64,000 nt of DNA from an uncultured Kordia sp. (GTDB lineage Bacteria; Bacteroidota; Bacteroidia; Flavobacteriales; Flavobacteriaceae). The stretch spans positions 434,001-498,000 of the forward strand of contig NZ_CANMEZ010000003.1 in the NCBI RefSeq assembly GCF_947496985.1, in the 5' to 3' direction. Below the pieces are notes generated by a model that was not told the DNA's origin, ran no database searches, and worked only from the letters and a program-made list of their open reading frames with translations. Numbering within the stretch: the stretch's first letter is position 1; every line of letters begins with the position of its first letter. Of this stretch, positions 25,391 through 34,110 are shown piece by piece. Both the position numbers and the translations under genes were made by a program.

Positions 25391-26500
25391 TTAACTCGTC
25401 TTTTGTAGTCGTCTATATTCAGATGGCGTTTTTCCTGTAAGTCTTTTAAATGTAGTATTAAAAGATGATTTTGTTCTAAACCCTGCAATTTCAGCAAGTG
25501 CGAGTAAAGTATACTTTTCGGTTTCAATTGAAGTTAGTAGTGTTTTTACTTTTTCAACACGATGTACATTTAAAAATTCGGAAAAATTCATTTTTAACTG
25601 TTCATTAATTTGCTCAGAGAGTTTTTTAGGACTAACCTTTAACAATATAGCAGTTTGTGCTAATGACATTTTCGGGTCTTTGTATATTTCTTCCTCTTTA
25701 ATCAATGTCAGTAATGCATTAATAATTGGGTTCTCTTCTGTAGAATTAGAAGTGTTTGTTGGTTCAAAAAAGTTAAAAAATGATTTAAATTGTGTAAAGC
25801 CTACATAGCCAATCCAATAAATAAAAACAGCATTCATAATTAATATTGGATAATAAAAAGACCAAGTTCCGGTTCCAGCGTGCAGTATAAAATCTAGCGA
25901 ATGCATACCAATACTTAAGCTAGACGTTAGGACAAATACATAGGTGATGATGCTTAGAAAACGAATATTTTTTTTGTGCTTAAATGCAAAATTCGTCTTT
26001 TCTTGTTTTCGTATAATTTGTAAAGAAATTAATCCCATCACTAAATTGAAGAATAGATACAGGAATCCATACAATTTAAAAAAGCCAGCAGTAATCAAAA
26101 TACTTGTAAGGCTATAATCATTAAAAGCAATCGCAACCAAAAATAGATATGTTTTTAGAAGTGTGAAAAGTATTGCAGGAATCCATAAATAAACTTCTTT
26201 TTTAAGCTCAAATTTTTTGTGTAAAGATGAAAATTGACTTTTAATATAATAGTAGAAGCCTAACCCAATGCACCATTCATAAGGAATAGGAAGCAAGTCT
26301 AATTTGTGATAATACTTAAATAACCCCATATCTATAAGTGCGGCAAATAGATTTGAAAAAGAAAGTGAAAACAAGAAAAGGAGAAAGAATTTTAAAGAAA
26401 GACTATGCTGCTTATTTCTTCTTTGAAATAAAAATAGACAAAGTACAAAGCCTTGAATAGCTCCAAAAATAGTTATGATATTGAAGATGTTAAAGCGCAT
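25391..26500 (-). CDS. Membrane-anchored AraC-family transcriptional regulator
   Basis: 369 residues. Seven or so hydrophobic helices occupy residues 1-240, and a cytoplasmic AraC DNA-binding domain covers about 265-365 (SLAQTAILLKVSPKKLSEQI, then LALAEIAGFRTKSSFNTTFK and RLTGKTPSEYR). This 7TM-AraC layout is common in flavobacteria and suggests signal input from the membrane. The S41 peptidase gene just downstream is a plausible target, inferred only from position. Confidence 0.85.
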   Translation of the reverse strand: MRFNIFNIITIFGAIQGFVLCLFLFQRRNKQHSLSLKFFLLFLFSLSFSNLFAALIDMGLFKYYHKLDLLPIPYEWCIGLGFYYYIKSQFSSLHKKFELKKEVYLWIPAILFTLLKTYLFLVAIAFNDYSLTSILITAGFFKLYGFLYLFFNLVMGLISLQIIRKQEKTNFAFKHKKNIRFLSIITYVFVLTSSLSIGMHSLDFILHAGTGTWSFYYPILIMNAVFIYWIGYVGFTQFKSFFNFFEPTNTSNSTEENPIINALLTLIKEEEIYKDPKMSLAQTAILLKVSPKKLSEQINEQLKMNFSEFLNVHRVEKVKTLLTSIETEKYTLLALAEIAGFRTKSSFNTTFKRLTGKTPSEYRRLQKTS

Positions 26501-26534
26501 AATTTCTTTACCTATTAGTTTAGTTTAAAGAATT

Positions 26535-27104
26535 TTAGTGTTTCAATCGTATGTACTTTTGAAACTTCCTTTGAAACTGTTTTTCTATTTTTCGACTGCT
26601 AAACCAATGAAAAGGAGATTTTGCATCATATTTACCAAACGTAGTACAATTAATTAAAATATCTTTTCCATCATAAATTATAAATAATTGCCTTCCCCAA
26701 TTTGTAGAAGTCCAAGTCCATTTCTTTTTAAAAACGGTAATTTCTTGGTTATGACGTTGAATTTCCCAATTTGATTCTAATTTGATATTTTTGATAATAG
26801 TTCTGTTTTTACTTCCTGAAATTCCAATAATCCTTTTCAATTTACTACTAGCTGCTAAAGAAAATAGGATATAAAAACTAATTACAATGCTAATAATTGT
26901 AGATAAGAATGTAAGTATGAAAGAATTATTATTTTTTATGTTGTCTATTAATGTCATTATACTAATAAAAGGAAATGCACTAATAAAAATAGTATTTAGG
27001 AAGAATCTAGAAAATTTATCTATAAATGAAAATAAGGAAGTTTCACGTTCAAAAACTAATTTCTCTTTCTTTATTGAAGCTCCAACATCAATTTGATGAT
27101 ACAT
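26535..27104 (-). CDS. Membrane protein of unknown function
   Basis: 189 residues with two hydrophobic segments (about 35-52 and 62-84) and a basic soluble C-terminal half (NQEITVFKKKWTWTSTNWGR, then IIYDGKDILINCTTFGKYDA), which resembles a bacterial PH-like or DUF304-like domain but is not assigned. It lies one base after the esterase gene, so it is likely the last gene of that operon. Confidence 0.6.
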   Translation of the reverse strand: MYHQIDVGASIKKEKLVFERETSLFSFIDKFSRFFLNTIFISAFPFISIMTLIDNIKNNNSFILTFLSTIISIVISFYILFSLAASSKLKRIIGISGSKNRTIIKNIKLESNWEIQRHNQEITVFKKKWTWTSTNWGRQLFIIYDGKDILINCTTFGKYDAKSPFHWFSSRKIEKQFQRKFQKYIRLKH

Positions 27105-27105
27105 A

Positions 27106-27759
27106 CTAAATTCGCTTCTCCAACCAAGTTTTGAACGAATAGAAATTTTGCGGAGCTACGCCATGTCCAACAGGAAATTCTTCGTATACATGTTTCAATT
27201 TATGTTCTTGCATAAACGGCTCAATTTCACGAGCTGCTTGTACAGGAATTACTTGATCTACACTTCCGTGAGAACAATAAAAATCTAGAGAACTGTAATC
27301 TTTATCCGCATTGAAATCAAATATATTATGGTTTAAATAACCACTTAATGCAATCACATTCTTAACTTTTTCAGGATACGTAAACGCAACAGCGTAACTT
27401 AGAATTGTTCCTTGGCTAAATCCTAAAAGCGTAACATTAGACACATCTACAGGATAGTTTTCTACAACTTCATCAATAAATGTAGCAACTGCATCACGCG
27501 ATTCAATAGCATGTTCGTCATTGCTTATTTTTTCAGTAGCTGTGTAATGAATGTCATACCATGAATATCCATAAGGTTGTAAATCTCTTGGTGCACGAAC
27601 AGAAATTATAAACAACTCTTCAGGTAATTCAGCTGCAAAGGAAAACAAGTCTTCTTCATTACTTCCGTAACCGTGAAATAATAGTAAAACTGGCGACTTC
27701 TCTACAGTAGTTTTTGGTGCTCGGATGATATGATGTAATGATAATTTTTTAGCTTGCAT
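27106..27759 (-). CDS. Alpha/beta-hydrolase of the phospholipase/carboxylesterase family
   Basis: 217 residues from the chosen start MQAKKLSLHHIIRAPKTTVE. The nucleophile elbow is GFSQGT, the oxyanion strand LLLFHGYGSNEEDLF, and the catalytic Asp and His are likely in HGSVDQVIPV and FPVGHGVAPQ. This is the short acyl-protein thioesterase/carboxylesterase type. The longer frame would overlap the preceding gene by 38 nt; the inner ATG avoids this. Confidence 0.88.
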   Translation of the reverse strand: MQAKKLSLHHIIRAPKTTVEKSPVLLLFHGYGSNEEDLFSFAAELPEELFIISVRAPRDLQPYGYSWYDIHYTATEKISNDEHAIESRDAVATFIDEVVENYPVDVSNVTLLGFSQGTILSYAVAFTYPEKVKNVIALSGYLNHNIFDFNADKDYSSLDFYCSHGSVDQVIPVQAAREIEPFMQEHKLKHVYEEFPVGHGVAPQNFYSFKTWLEKRI

Positions 27760-27769
27760 ACTGATAAAA

Positions 27770-28096
27770 TTATAATGATTTAAATAATTTTTGGAAAAAC
27801 TCTCCAACTATAGGAATTGGTTGATACTCGCATTGAAACGCATTTGAAAGTCCAAAAAACCACAAAACAGCAAAGAATACATAAAAAGCGGAGGAAATCA
27901 TCCAATTGTCAAAATAGCTGACAATGACAGCAAGTGCAATAAACATCGTGTTGAGTCCTAAAGCTTGTCGAATATGAAAACTTGCATATGGATTTTTCTT
28001 ATCTGAATTAGAAACAATTGCCACTACAGTTCCTATTAATGTATAATAAGAAATAATAGCATTTTTTCTTCCTTCTTCTATGATTTGTGGATTCAT
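27770..28096 (-). CDS. Small three- or four-helix membrane protein (DUF4870/Tic20-like)
   Basis: 108 residues with hydrophobic segments at about 17-30, 46-62 and 68-86. The motif KNPYASFHIRQALGLNTMF is typical of the DUF4870/Tic20-like small membrane family. Its ATG overlaps the stop codon of the dihydroorotase-like gene by 4 nt, so the two are translationally coupled. Role unknown. Confidence 0.7.
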   Translation of the reverse strand: MNPQIIEEGRKNAIISYYTLIGTVVAIVSNSDKKNPYASFHIRQALGLNTMFIALAVIVSYFDNWMISSAFYVFFAVLWFFGLSNAFQCEYQPIPIVGEFFQKLFKSL

Positions 28097-29349
28097 ATTG
28101 AATCTATTTTTTGTTGATTATGTATAATTCCATATACAGTTCCTTTAAGTTCTTTGTCTAAAAAAGCACTATTTTTAGATGTACTATGGATGTGTTTTTC
28201 TGTAAATGTATAATTTCCTTCTGGATTGAAAAGAGTCAAGTTGGCTTTATGTCCTACTGAAATTTGAGAAGTTTCAATACCAAATCGATCTTTTCCAGCA
28301 GTTAATAAGTCAATTACTTTTTCTGTATCTAAAACAGTTTGTAATGCGCCAAAAGCTGTTTCTAAACCAATGGTTCCATACATGGCGTTATCGAATTCTA
28401 CTTTTTTATGTTCAACGTCAATCGGATTGTGATCAGTTGTAACCATATCAATCGTACCGTCATGAATACCTTCAAGCAATGCTTTACAATCGTTCTGTGT
28501 ACGTAATGGAGGCAATACTTTGAAATTGGTATCAAATTCTTCCAATTCGTCATCAGACATAACCAAATTATGAATGGCAACCGAACAACTTACATTTAAG
28601 CCTTTTTGTTTAGCTTCACGAATTAATTCTACAGATTTTGCAGAAGAAATAGTCGGAATGTGTAATTTTCCTTTGGTGTATTCTAACAGAAATAAATCTC
28701 TGGCAACTTGTAATTCTTCAGCTAAAGCTGGAATTCCTTTCAAGCCTAAACGTGTACTATTATGTCCTTCGTTGACAATTCCTTTTCCAGCAATTTTATT
28801 TTCTTGTGGAAATGATAATACCAAACCATCAAAGTTAGAAGCATATAACAATGCAATTTTTAACAGATTTGGATTAGTAATCGCTTTCTGATAATCGCCA
28901 AAAGCAATCGCGCCAGCGTTTTTCATATCAAACAATTCGGCTAAATCTACACTTTCACTTTTCGTAGTCAATGCGCCAATAGGGTAGAGGTTTACTATAT
29001 TTTCAAGAGCATTACTCTTTAAGAAAGCAATATCAGCCTTTGTATCTGCAATCGGATTTGCGTTTGGGTTTACGGCAATTGCTGTAAATCCACTTTTTGC
29101 AGCCGTTTTGAGTCCGTTTTCAATCGTTTCACGTTCTTCAAAACCAGGTTCTCCTAAACTTACGCTACTATCAAACCAACCTTGCGAAACATGCAAGTTT
29201 TCATGAGAAATAGTTTCGTAATTGTTTGTGTTTTCAATTGTAGAAGCAATTTGTGTAATAATTCCGTTTTCTATCAAAATATCATTTGTAGAGCCGTTGT
29301 GTTTGCTCTTAGAATCAAGGATAGTTGCAGATTTTATGATGAGGTTCAT
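28093..29349 (-). CDS. Dihydroorotase homologue lacking the metal-binding HxH
   Basis: 418 residues with an amidohydrolase fold. The normally invariant DxHxHxREPG appears as DSSVSLGEPG (residues 60-69): both metal-binding His are Ser and the Arg is Gly. Other DHOase landmarks remain (NEGHNSTRLGLKG, TTDHNPID). It is therefore probably a non-catalytic PyrC'-type protein and not the enzyme of pyrimidine synthesis. A true pyrC would have to exist elsewhere. It overlaps the BatA-like gene and the small membrane protein by 4 nt each. Confidence 0.85.
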   Translation of the reverse strand: MNLIIKSATILDSKSKHNGSTNDILIENGIITQIASTIENTNNYETISHENLHVSQGWFDSSVSLGEPGFEERETIENGLKTAAKSGFTAIAVNPNANPIADTKADIAFLKSNALENIVNLYPIGALTTKSESVDLAELFDMKNAGAIAFGDYQKAITNPNLLKIALLYASNFDGLVLSFPQENKIAGKGIVNEGHNSTRLGLKGIPALAEELQVARDLFLLEYTKGKLHIPTISSAKSVELIREAKQKGLNVSCSVAIHNLVMSDDELEEFDTNFKVLPPLRTQNDCKALLEGIHDGTIDMVTTDHNPIDVEHKKVEFDNAMYGTIGLETAFGALQTVLDTEKVIDLLTAGKDRFGIETSQISVGHKANLTLFNPEGNYTFTEKHIHSTSKNSAFLDKELKGTVYGIIHNQQKIDSI

Positions 29350-31274
29350 TTGACGAATTTTAAAATCAAAATTTCAATACATAAAAATAATAGCGCAAAA
29401 ATAACAAACCATTTCCAAAGCGAAGCAACGGACTGTTCATTTTTTAAATCTTCAAAAAATTGCGCTACCGTAGTATGTGTATTTTCTGGATATAAATTGG
29501 CAATATTGTGATATTGTAAGCTACTTTCTTTTCGATCAAAATTATAACTAATTTGCTGTAAAACAGTGTTTTGATTTTTGATATTGTAAATTCCTGCGAC
29601 TGTAGGGAATTCATCCGTTGTTAAACGTACTTTATTGTTTGCAGTTTGTTGTAATGGAATAAATTTTTCCGACTCTTTTGCAATTGTTAACACAGCATCT
29701 TGACTCAATGATGTTTGGACATCAAAGGTATTTTCTTTTCCAACGGTATAATACAGGTTTGTTAATTGCAGACTGTTTTTCCCAATATTATAAAAAATAG
29801 GCACAATTAATGGCGTACTTTTAAAATTTGAATTCTCATTGTTAATAGCAGCCGTAAACAAATACGTATTGTTTTTTTCTAATAAAAATGGGGCATTGTT
29901 CTCCAATTGTAAAATAGCAGCATTTGCATTTTCAAGTGCTACATAATGATTCACTTTTGGATATTGAAAATTGGTTACTTTTTTCTCAAACACATTTGTA
30001 AACAACGGATGAGAGAAATTTATATTTGTAATTTTCTTTTCTGTTACGTTTGGAATTTCTTGAAAACGTCCAAAACTAGCTGCTTGTAATAGTTGATTGT
30101 AGGTAGTAAGATTACTTTCCTTAGCGGGAATGATGATAAGTGAACCACCATTTTGTTTGAAACTTCTCAATGCTGTCAACAATGGATTCGGAATCGTTTT
30201 TAATTCGTTTAGAATGATCAATTGCTGCGTTGTAATAGCATTATAATTCAATTGATTTACGGGAGCAGAAATCAGATTAAACTCATCATTAGTATATAAT
30301 TTCTTCAAAAACTCATCATCCGCTTCGTTAACGGCTAATACGTTGATTTTTTCAGGAGTATTGATATTGAAAAATAGTTCATTGTCAAACTGTAATGAAT
30401 TGTCATCAATTTTAATACTACCTTGAATCACTTTATTCGAAGGAATTGAAAACGTGACTTCAGAAGTGTTTTGTGTGTCTAAATTTACAGAAGATTTAGC
30501 AATTAAACTTCCTCCATCATATAATGAAACTGGAATATCTTGCACAGGAATTCCAGAGTTTTTCAAAGTAACAGCAATTGTAATTGAACTTGCATCTTGC
30601 TCTGCAATGTATAAACTATCTAATGCAATGTTATTCGCATTTGCAGGTTTTAGCTGAATATAATTTGTATTAAATGTACTATCACTTTGAACTGAAAGTT
30701 GTTCTTGTTGTTGAAAATCAGAGATTAGAATTAGATTTTTAACTGAATTCTGTTGCTTTGAAAACAACTTACGACCTTTTAAAATTAAAGCAGGAATTGC
30801 TTCTTGTTGATTTGAATAATTCAACTGTAACAGTTCGTTACGAATGCTTTTAATTGTTGTGTTTTTATAGGTTTCCGTATTTGTGAAAATACTAACTTCT
30901 TCATCTTCAGGAACAGTGTTTAACAATTCTTGCACAGCACGTTTTAGCAAAGCTCCTTTTTCGCCTTTTGTTTGCATACTAAACGAATTATCTAAATAGA
31001 TAACCGTTTCGTTTTCAGTTTTTACAATATCTCTATTCGCAAAATACGGTTGTGCAAAGGCAATAACCAGTGCAGCCATCGCTAACAATCGCATACAAAG
31101 AATCAACCATTTTTTTAATTGTGAGCTTTTACGTGTTTGAAGAATAACGTTTTGAAGGAATTTCACATTCGTAAAAGAAGTCTTTTCAAACCTGCGAAGT
31201 TGAAATAAATGAACCAATATTGGAATGAGCAGTAATAATAGCGCGTAAAGTACTTCTGGGTATTTGAATTGCAT
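29346..31274 (-). CDS. BatA-type membrane protein with VWA domain
   Basis: 642 residues from MQFKYPEVLYALLLLLIPIL. Two N-terminal membrane helices enclose the LRRFEKTSFTNVKFL motif of the BatA N-terminal domain. A von Willebrand A domain follows with an intact MIDAS start (IYLDNSFSM, Asp95/Ser97/Ser99), then beta-rich periplasmic segments and a last membrane helix at about 620-640. Members work in envelope or stress functions with MoxR ATPases, but no MoxR is nearby. It is first in a four- or five-gene operon. Confidence 0.85.
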   Translation of the reverse strand: MQFKYPEVLYALLLLLIPILVHLFQLRRFEKTSFTNVKFLQNVILQTRKSSQLKKWLILCMRLLAMAALVIAFAQPYFANRDIVKTENETVIYLDNSFSMQTKGEKGALLKRAVQELLNTVPEDEEVSIFTNTETYKNTTIKSIRNELLQLNYSNQQEAIPALILKGRKLFSKQQNSVKNLILISDFQQQEQLSVQSDSTFNTNYIQLKPANANNIALDSLYIAEQDASSITIAVTLKNSGIPVQDIPVSLYDGGSLIAKSSVNLDTQNTSEVTFSIPSNKVIQGSIKIDDNSLQFDNELFFNINTPEKINVLAVNEADDEFLKKLYTNDEFNLISAPVNQLNYNAITTQQLIILNELKTIPNPLLTALRSFKQNGGSLIIIPAKESNLTTYNQLLQAASFGRFQEIPNVTEKKITNINFSHPLFTNVFEKKVTNFQYPKVNHYVALENANAAILQLENNAPFLLEKNNTYLFTAAINNENSNFKSTPLIVPIFYNIGKNSLQLTNLYYTVGKENTFDVQTSLSQDAVLTIAKESEKFIPLQQTANNKVRLTTDEFPTVAGIYNIKNQNTVLQQISYNFDRKESSLQYHNIANLYPENTHTTVAQFFEDLKNEQSVASLWKWFVIFALLFLCIEILILKFVK

Positions 31275-31292
31275 TCCTAAATAAACGTTTGT

Positions 31293-31300
31293 CAAATATA
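31293..31300 (-). promoter_or_regulatory. -7 element of the BatA-like operon
   Basis: The minus strand reads TATATTTG. Its position places the transcript start near 31286, which excludes the upstream in-frame start at 31295 and supports the ATG at 31274. Confidence 0.6.
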
Positions 31301-31420
31301 AACGTTTAATTTTATTTTAGCATACTTTAGGATTTATAAAGATGTGTTAAAAAGAGTTTAGCGGTATATGAGTTTAGATGTTTTAGTGTATGAAAAGGAG
31401 CAATCTTTATCTCAATTGTG

Positions 31421-31521
31421 GCTAACATAAGTATGGCAGGAATTAATTTCACAAATACTTCCTGTTATTTGCTATAAATGTAAAACAAGGCTTGCACATA
31501 TAAATGTGGTTTCCCGTAATT
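31421..31521. repeat. Intergenic element related to the one at 46852-46994
   Basis: It shares GCTAAC-AtA-GTAT, then ACTTCCT-TTATTT, CATAAATGTAAA-CAA and TTCC-CGTAATT blocks in the same order as 46852-46994. About 40 nt are missing in the middle of this copy. It is the only gene-free content of the 330-nt gap besides a palindromic repeat, a -7 element and a terminator. Confidence 0.6.
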
Positions 31522-31547
31522 TTCACACTGAGCGAAGTCGAAGTGCA
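31522..31547. repeat. Variant of the TCGAGCGCAGTCGA repeat
   Basis: It reads CACTGAGCGAAGTCGAAGTG, an imperfect dyad similar to the copies at 2966 and 4881. Confidence 0.5.
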
Positions 31548-31551
31548 CAAC

Positions 31552-31588
31552 AAAAAAAGGAACCTCATTACAAGATTCCTTTTTTTAA
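31552..31588 (-). terminator. Terminator of the PadR operon
   Basis: A stem AAAAAGGAACCT / AGATTCCTTTTT with flanking A/T-runs lies just after the 63-residue gene. It is nearly identical to the hairpin at 32665-32696. Confidence 0.75.
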
Positions 31589-31604
31589 CTTTATAAAACT
31601 GCAA

Positions 31605-31796
31605 TTATGCAGTTACCTTCCTTTTTTCGGCGTTGTATAACTTGTAAAATAGTGTTGGTAAAAAGCCAAAATTGAATAAAACAAAACCTAGCAGTATTAA
31701 GATACCTGCATACGGCCAACGCATGATTTCAAACATAAATGCTGTGCTAAGTGTGAATAAGGCTAGAAAGCCTAATACATAAACTGATTTTTTCAT
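31605..31796 (-). CDS. 63-residue membrane protein with GldL-like RWPYAG motif
   Basis: Two hydrophobic helices (residues 5-23 and 31-50) joined by FEIMRWPYAGILILLG. The same F-KILHWPFAG pattern is in the next protein, and resembles the membrane part of the gliding-motility protein GldL. It follows the HAAS-like gene by 24 nt and is probably cotranscribed with the PadR regulator. Function unknown. Confidence 0.7.
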   Translation of the reverse strand: MKKSVYVLGFLALFTLSTAFMFEIMRWPYAGILILLGFVLFNFGFLPTLFYKLYNAEKRKVTA

Positions 31797-31820
31797 TTTT
31801 AATTGATTTTGATGTTCGTA

Positions 31821-32252
31821 TTATGATTGATATTTAAGTAATGAATTTTTGTATTTAGTATAAAAGTAGAGTGGAAGGGTCATAAGAATTAAAAGGACAA
31901 AACCTGAAAATAGTATTTGACCAGCAAAAGGCCAATGCAAAATTTTAAATAAACTTCCTGTAGCAATTAATATTGCGCTTAAAAAACCAATTATAAACAA
32001 GAGTTTAGTACGGTTTTTAGTAGATTTTAAATATAACTGCACATTCGTTTCTGTTTGTATGTGATTGATATTTAAATATCCACCAAATTGATGAATGGCA
32101 GCTTTATATGCTATATCAAAATTGTTTTCTGTTGAATTTTCTATGTATGTACATATATGATCTAGAATATCTTCTTTCAGTTCTTCATTTTTTAAACCAT
32201 ACAATGCCAAATTTTTAGCAATATAATCGATGTTTTCGTCCGTAAGTATCAT
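31821..32252 (-). CDS. HAAS-like membrane protein, PadR partner
   Basis: 143 residues. The N-terminal 55 residues (NLALYGLKNEELKEDILDHI ... AIHQFGGY) match the HAAS-type domain that normally accompanies PadR regulators. Two membrane helices follow with the FKILHWPFAGQILF motif. Its ATG overlaps the PadR stop codon. In other systems such pairs act as regulator and membrane sensor or effector; that role is inferred here. Confidence 0.75.
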   Translation of the reverse strand: MILTDENIDYIAKNLALYGLKNEELKEDILDHICTYIENSTENNFDIAYKAAIHQFGGYLNINHIQTETNVQLYLKSTKNRTKLLFIIGFLSAILIATGSLFKILHWPFAGQILFSGFVLLILMTLPLYFYTKYKNSLLKYQS

Positions 32253-32587
32253 TTTGAAGCTGGATTAGGATTAAAAATTAACGATAATGTTTTTATAAAA
32301 TCATTGATCTGATTGGTTTGATCCGCTATTACTTGTTTCCCAGATTTGGTTACCGAATAGTATTTTCGAACACGTTTACCTATATAGATTTTTTCGGTTT
32401 CTAATACATTACTCTTTTCCAGTTTGTGTAGAATAGGATAGAGTGCACCTTCCGAAATATCTATTTTTCCTTTAGTGAGTTCTTTTACTTTTTGAGTGAT
32501 TTCATAACCGTACATTTTTTCATGTTGACTTAACAACTTTAAAATGATAGGTTGCAATGTTCCTTTAGTGAGTTCTTTACTATACAT
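32249..32587 (-). CDS. PadR-family transcriptional regulator
   Basis: 112 residues from MYSKELTKGTLQPIILKLLS. The winged helix-turn-helix is visible: MYGYEITQKVKELT and the family hallmark ISEGALYPILHKLE, then IGKRVRKYYSVTKSGK in the wing. The chosen ATG lies 4 nt after a -7 element, so the mRNA would be nearly leaderless; the longer start at 32617 lies inside the operator. It is likely autoregulated through the palindrome at 32611-32633. Confidence 0.9.
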   Translation of the reverse strand: MYSKELTKGTLQPIILKLLSQHEKMYGYEITQKVKELTKGKIDISEGALYPILHKLEKSNVLETEKIYIGKRVRKYYSVTKSGKQVIADQTNQINDFIKTLSLIFNPNPASK

Positions 32588-32591
32588 ATGG

Positions 32592-32633
32592 CAAATATAC
32601 ATTTTATTTGAATACATTTTATTAAAATGTATT
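32592..32633 (-). promoter_or_regulatory. PadR promoter and candidate operator
   Basis: TATATTTG (minus strand, 32592-32599) is the -7 element. Upstream lies a perfect palindrome AATACATTTT-ATT-AAAATGTATT (32611-32633) covering the -20 to -45 region. The ACAT/ATGT dyad resembles PadR operators. Confidence 0.6.
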
Positions 32634-32664
32634 TTATTTTAAATAAATTATGAATAGAATTAAC

Positions 32665-32696
32665 AAAAAAAGGAACCTCATACAAGGTTCCTTTTC
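32665..32696 (-). terminator. Terminator of the MarR/S41 operon
   Basis: A stem AAAGGAACC / GGTTCCTTT lies downstream of the S41 peptidase gene and is followed on the minus strand by a T-run. It is almost identical to the hairpin at 31552-31588. Confidence 0.8.
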
Positions 32697-32729
32697 AAAA
32701 TTAGGACATGAAAAAAAGGTTAGTTAGGT

Positions 32730-34064
32730 TTAGTTGGTTTTTAGATTTTTATCAGTACGTCCATTATCATATACTCCTTGAAGCGCAATGATTTTATTGT
32801 TTTCTTTAATGAATCGGATTCTGAAATACGAAATATCACCTACCATAAATTCGTTGGCATTCAATGGAACTAGTTTGTGTTTTCCACGATTTTCACGTTG
32901 GTAGAAAAGTGTTCCGTTTTCCATGGTTATTTTTCGAACCTCATAGGTTCCTACATAGGATTTTAAGATAGATTTTTGTACCGTTATCGGATTATTCAAT
33001 GCTTTTTTGCTACTGAGTGCCCAATTGTATCTAGATTTTAATTGAGGATCTTTCGTTTTTTGAACCAAATATTCCAATGCTTTCATTTCGGCAACAGCCA
33101 AGGCTTTGTTAGCTTCCACTTTGATATGCGGTGCAACGCCAGTTCCTTCCCAATTGGTATTTGTAATCGGATTAATGGCTCTTCCTGTTGGTGTCCAAAC
33201 CATAAAACCTTCTGCGGCATTGATTGTTCCACCAGGATGTGCGCCACCGCCAGTAGTTTCTCCAATCAAGGTTGCACGTTCTAAATTCTTTAAATTATAA
33301 GAGAACTCTTCCGCAGCAGAAAATGTACTGCTACTTGTCAATACATATACTTTAGCATCAGGATTTCGTTTTCCAGGGACATGTGGTAAGGTCCATGTTT
33401 GTGTGCGAGAATCAGCAGGCCTATTATAAAAGTTATTTAAGTGAATTCGTTCTGGAGGATATAAATAACTTGTAATCAGTTGAATCATACTTGGCGATCC
33501 GCCACCATTATTACGAAGATCAACAATAATTACATCTGCATTGCTCAAATAATTCATAGCTGCAACCGCAGTTTCGCTTGCATATTGCGTGTCCATAAAT
33601 GCGCGTAAATCTAAATAGCCAATATTGCCATCTAAAATTTTAACTTCTTTAAAGCCAAAATTTTGAAATTTCATTTGATTCACACGATTATCTATGTATG
33701 CCAAGCTATCTTCAGTTGTAATGACACGTTCTTGTGCTGCTATTTGAGCAGGGTTATATATAACTCTCAAATGCTTATCATGACTAATACTTTGTAAATC
33801 TTTTGTAAGTGCTGAAGCCAACAGTTGTGGATCATTAATGGACTTGTACAATTCTTTTTTGAGATTATTTTTGATCAACGAAGTCATTTTATTGGCAACT
33901 TCAGGAAAAACATAATTAGAATCTAAAATGTTGCTAATAGAGTTAATTACTTTAGAAGTTTGGGTTTGTGTTAGATTGGCAGCTTCGTTTTGAGCTTTTA
34001 ATATGCTTGTTGCATATAAGAGCAAACAGCACGTAATGATAGTTTTTAATTTGATTAATTTCAT
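32730..34064 (-). CDS. S41-family peptidase, IRBP-like
   Basis: 444 residues with a signal peptide (TIITCCLLLYATSILKAQ). The N-terminal helical domain is followed by the S41 core: VDLRNNGGGSPSMIQLITSY, then VLTSSSTFSAAEEFSYNLKN and LIGETTGGGAHPGG. The Ser in SSSTFSAAEE is the expected nucleophile and Glu in GETTGGG replaces a lysine, as in the interphotoreceptor retinoid-binding-like branch. The last 100 residues form a beta-domain (ILKSYVGTYEVRKITMENGT). It follows a MarR gene by 46 nt and is probably regulated by it. Confidence 0.87.
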   Translation of the reverse strand: MKLIKLKTIITCCLLLYATSILKAQNEAANLTQTQTSKVINSISNILDSNYVFPEVANKMTSLIKNNLKKELYKSINDPQLLASALTKDLQSISHDKHLRVIYNPAQIAAQERVITTEDSLAYIDNRVNQMKFQNFGFKEVKILDGNIGYLDLRAFMDTQYASETAVAAMNYLSNADVIIVDLRNNGGGSPSMIQLITSYLYPPERIHLNNFYNRPADSRTQTWTLPHVPGKRNPDAKVYVLTSSSTFSAAEEFSYNLKNLERATLIGETTGGGAHPGGTINAAEGFMVWTPTGRAINPITNTNWEGTGVAPHIKVEANKALAVAEMKALEYLVQKTKDPQLKSRYNWALSSKKALNNPITVQKSILKSYVGTYEVRKITMENGTLFYQRENRGKHKLVPLNANEFMVGDISYFRIRFIKENNKIIALQGVYDNGRTDKNLKTN

Positions 34065-34110
34065 TTTTATTGATTTGATGATTGATGAATGACGCTTGAT
34101 GAATAACGTT

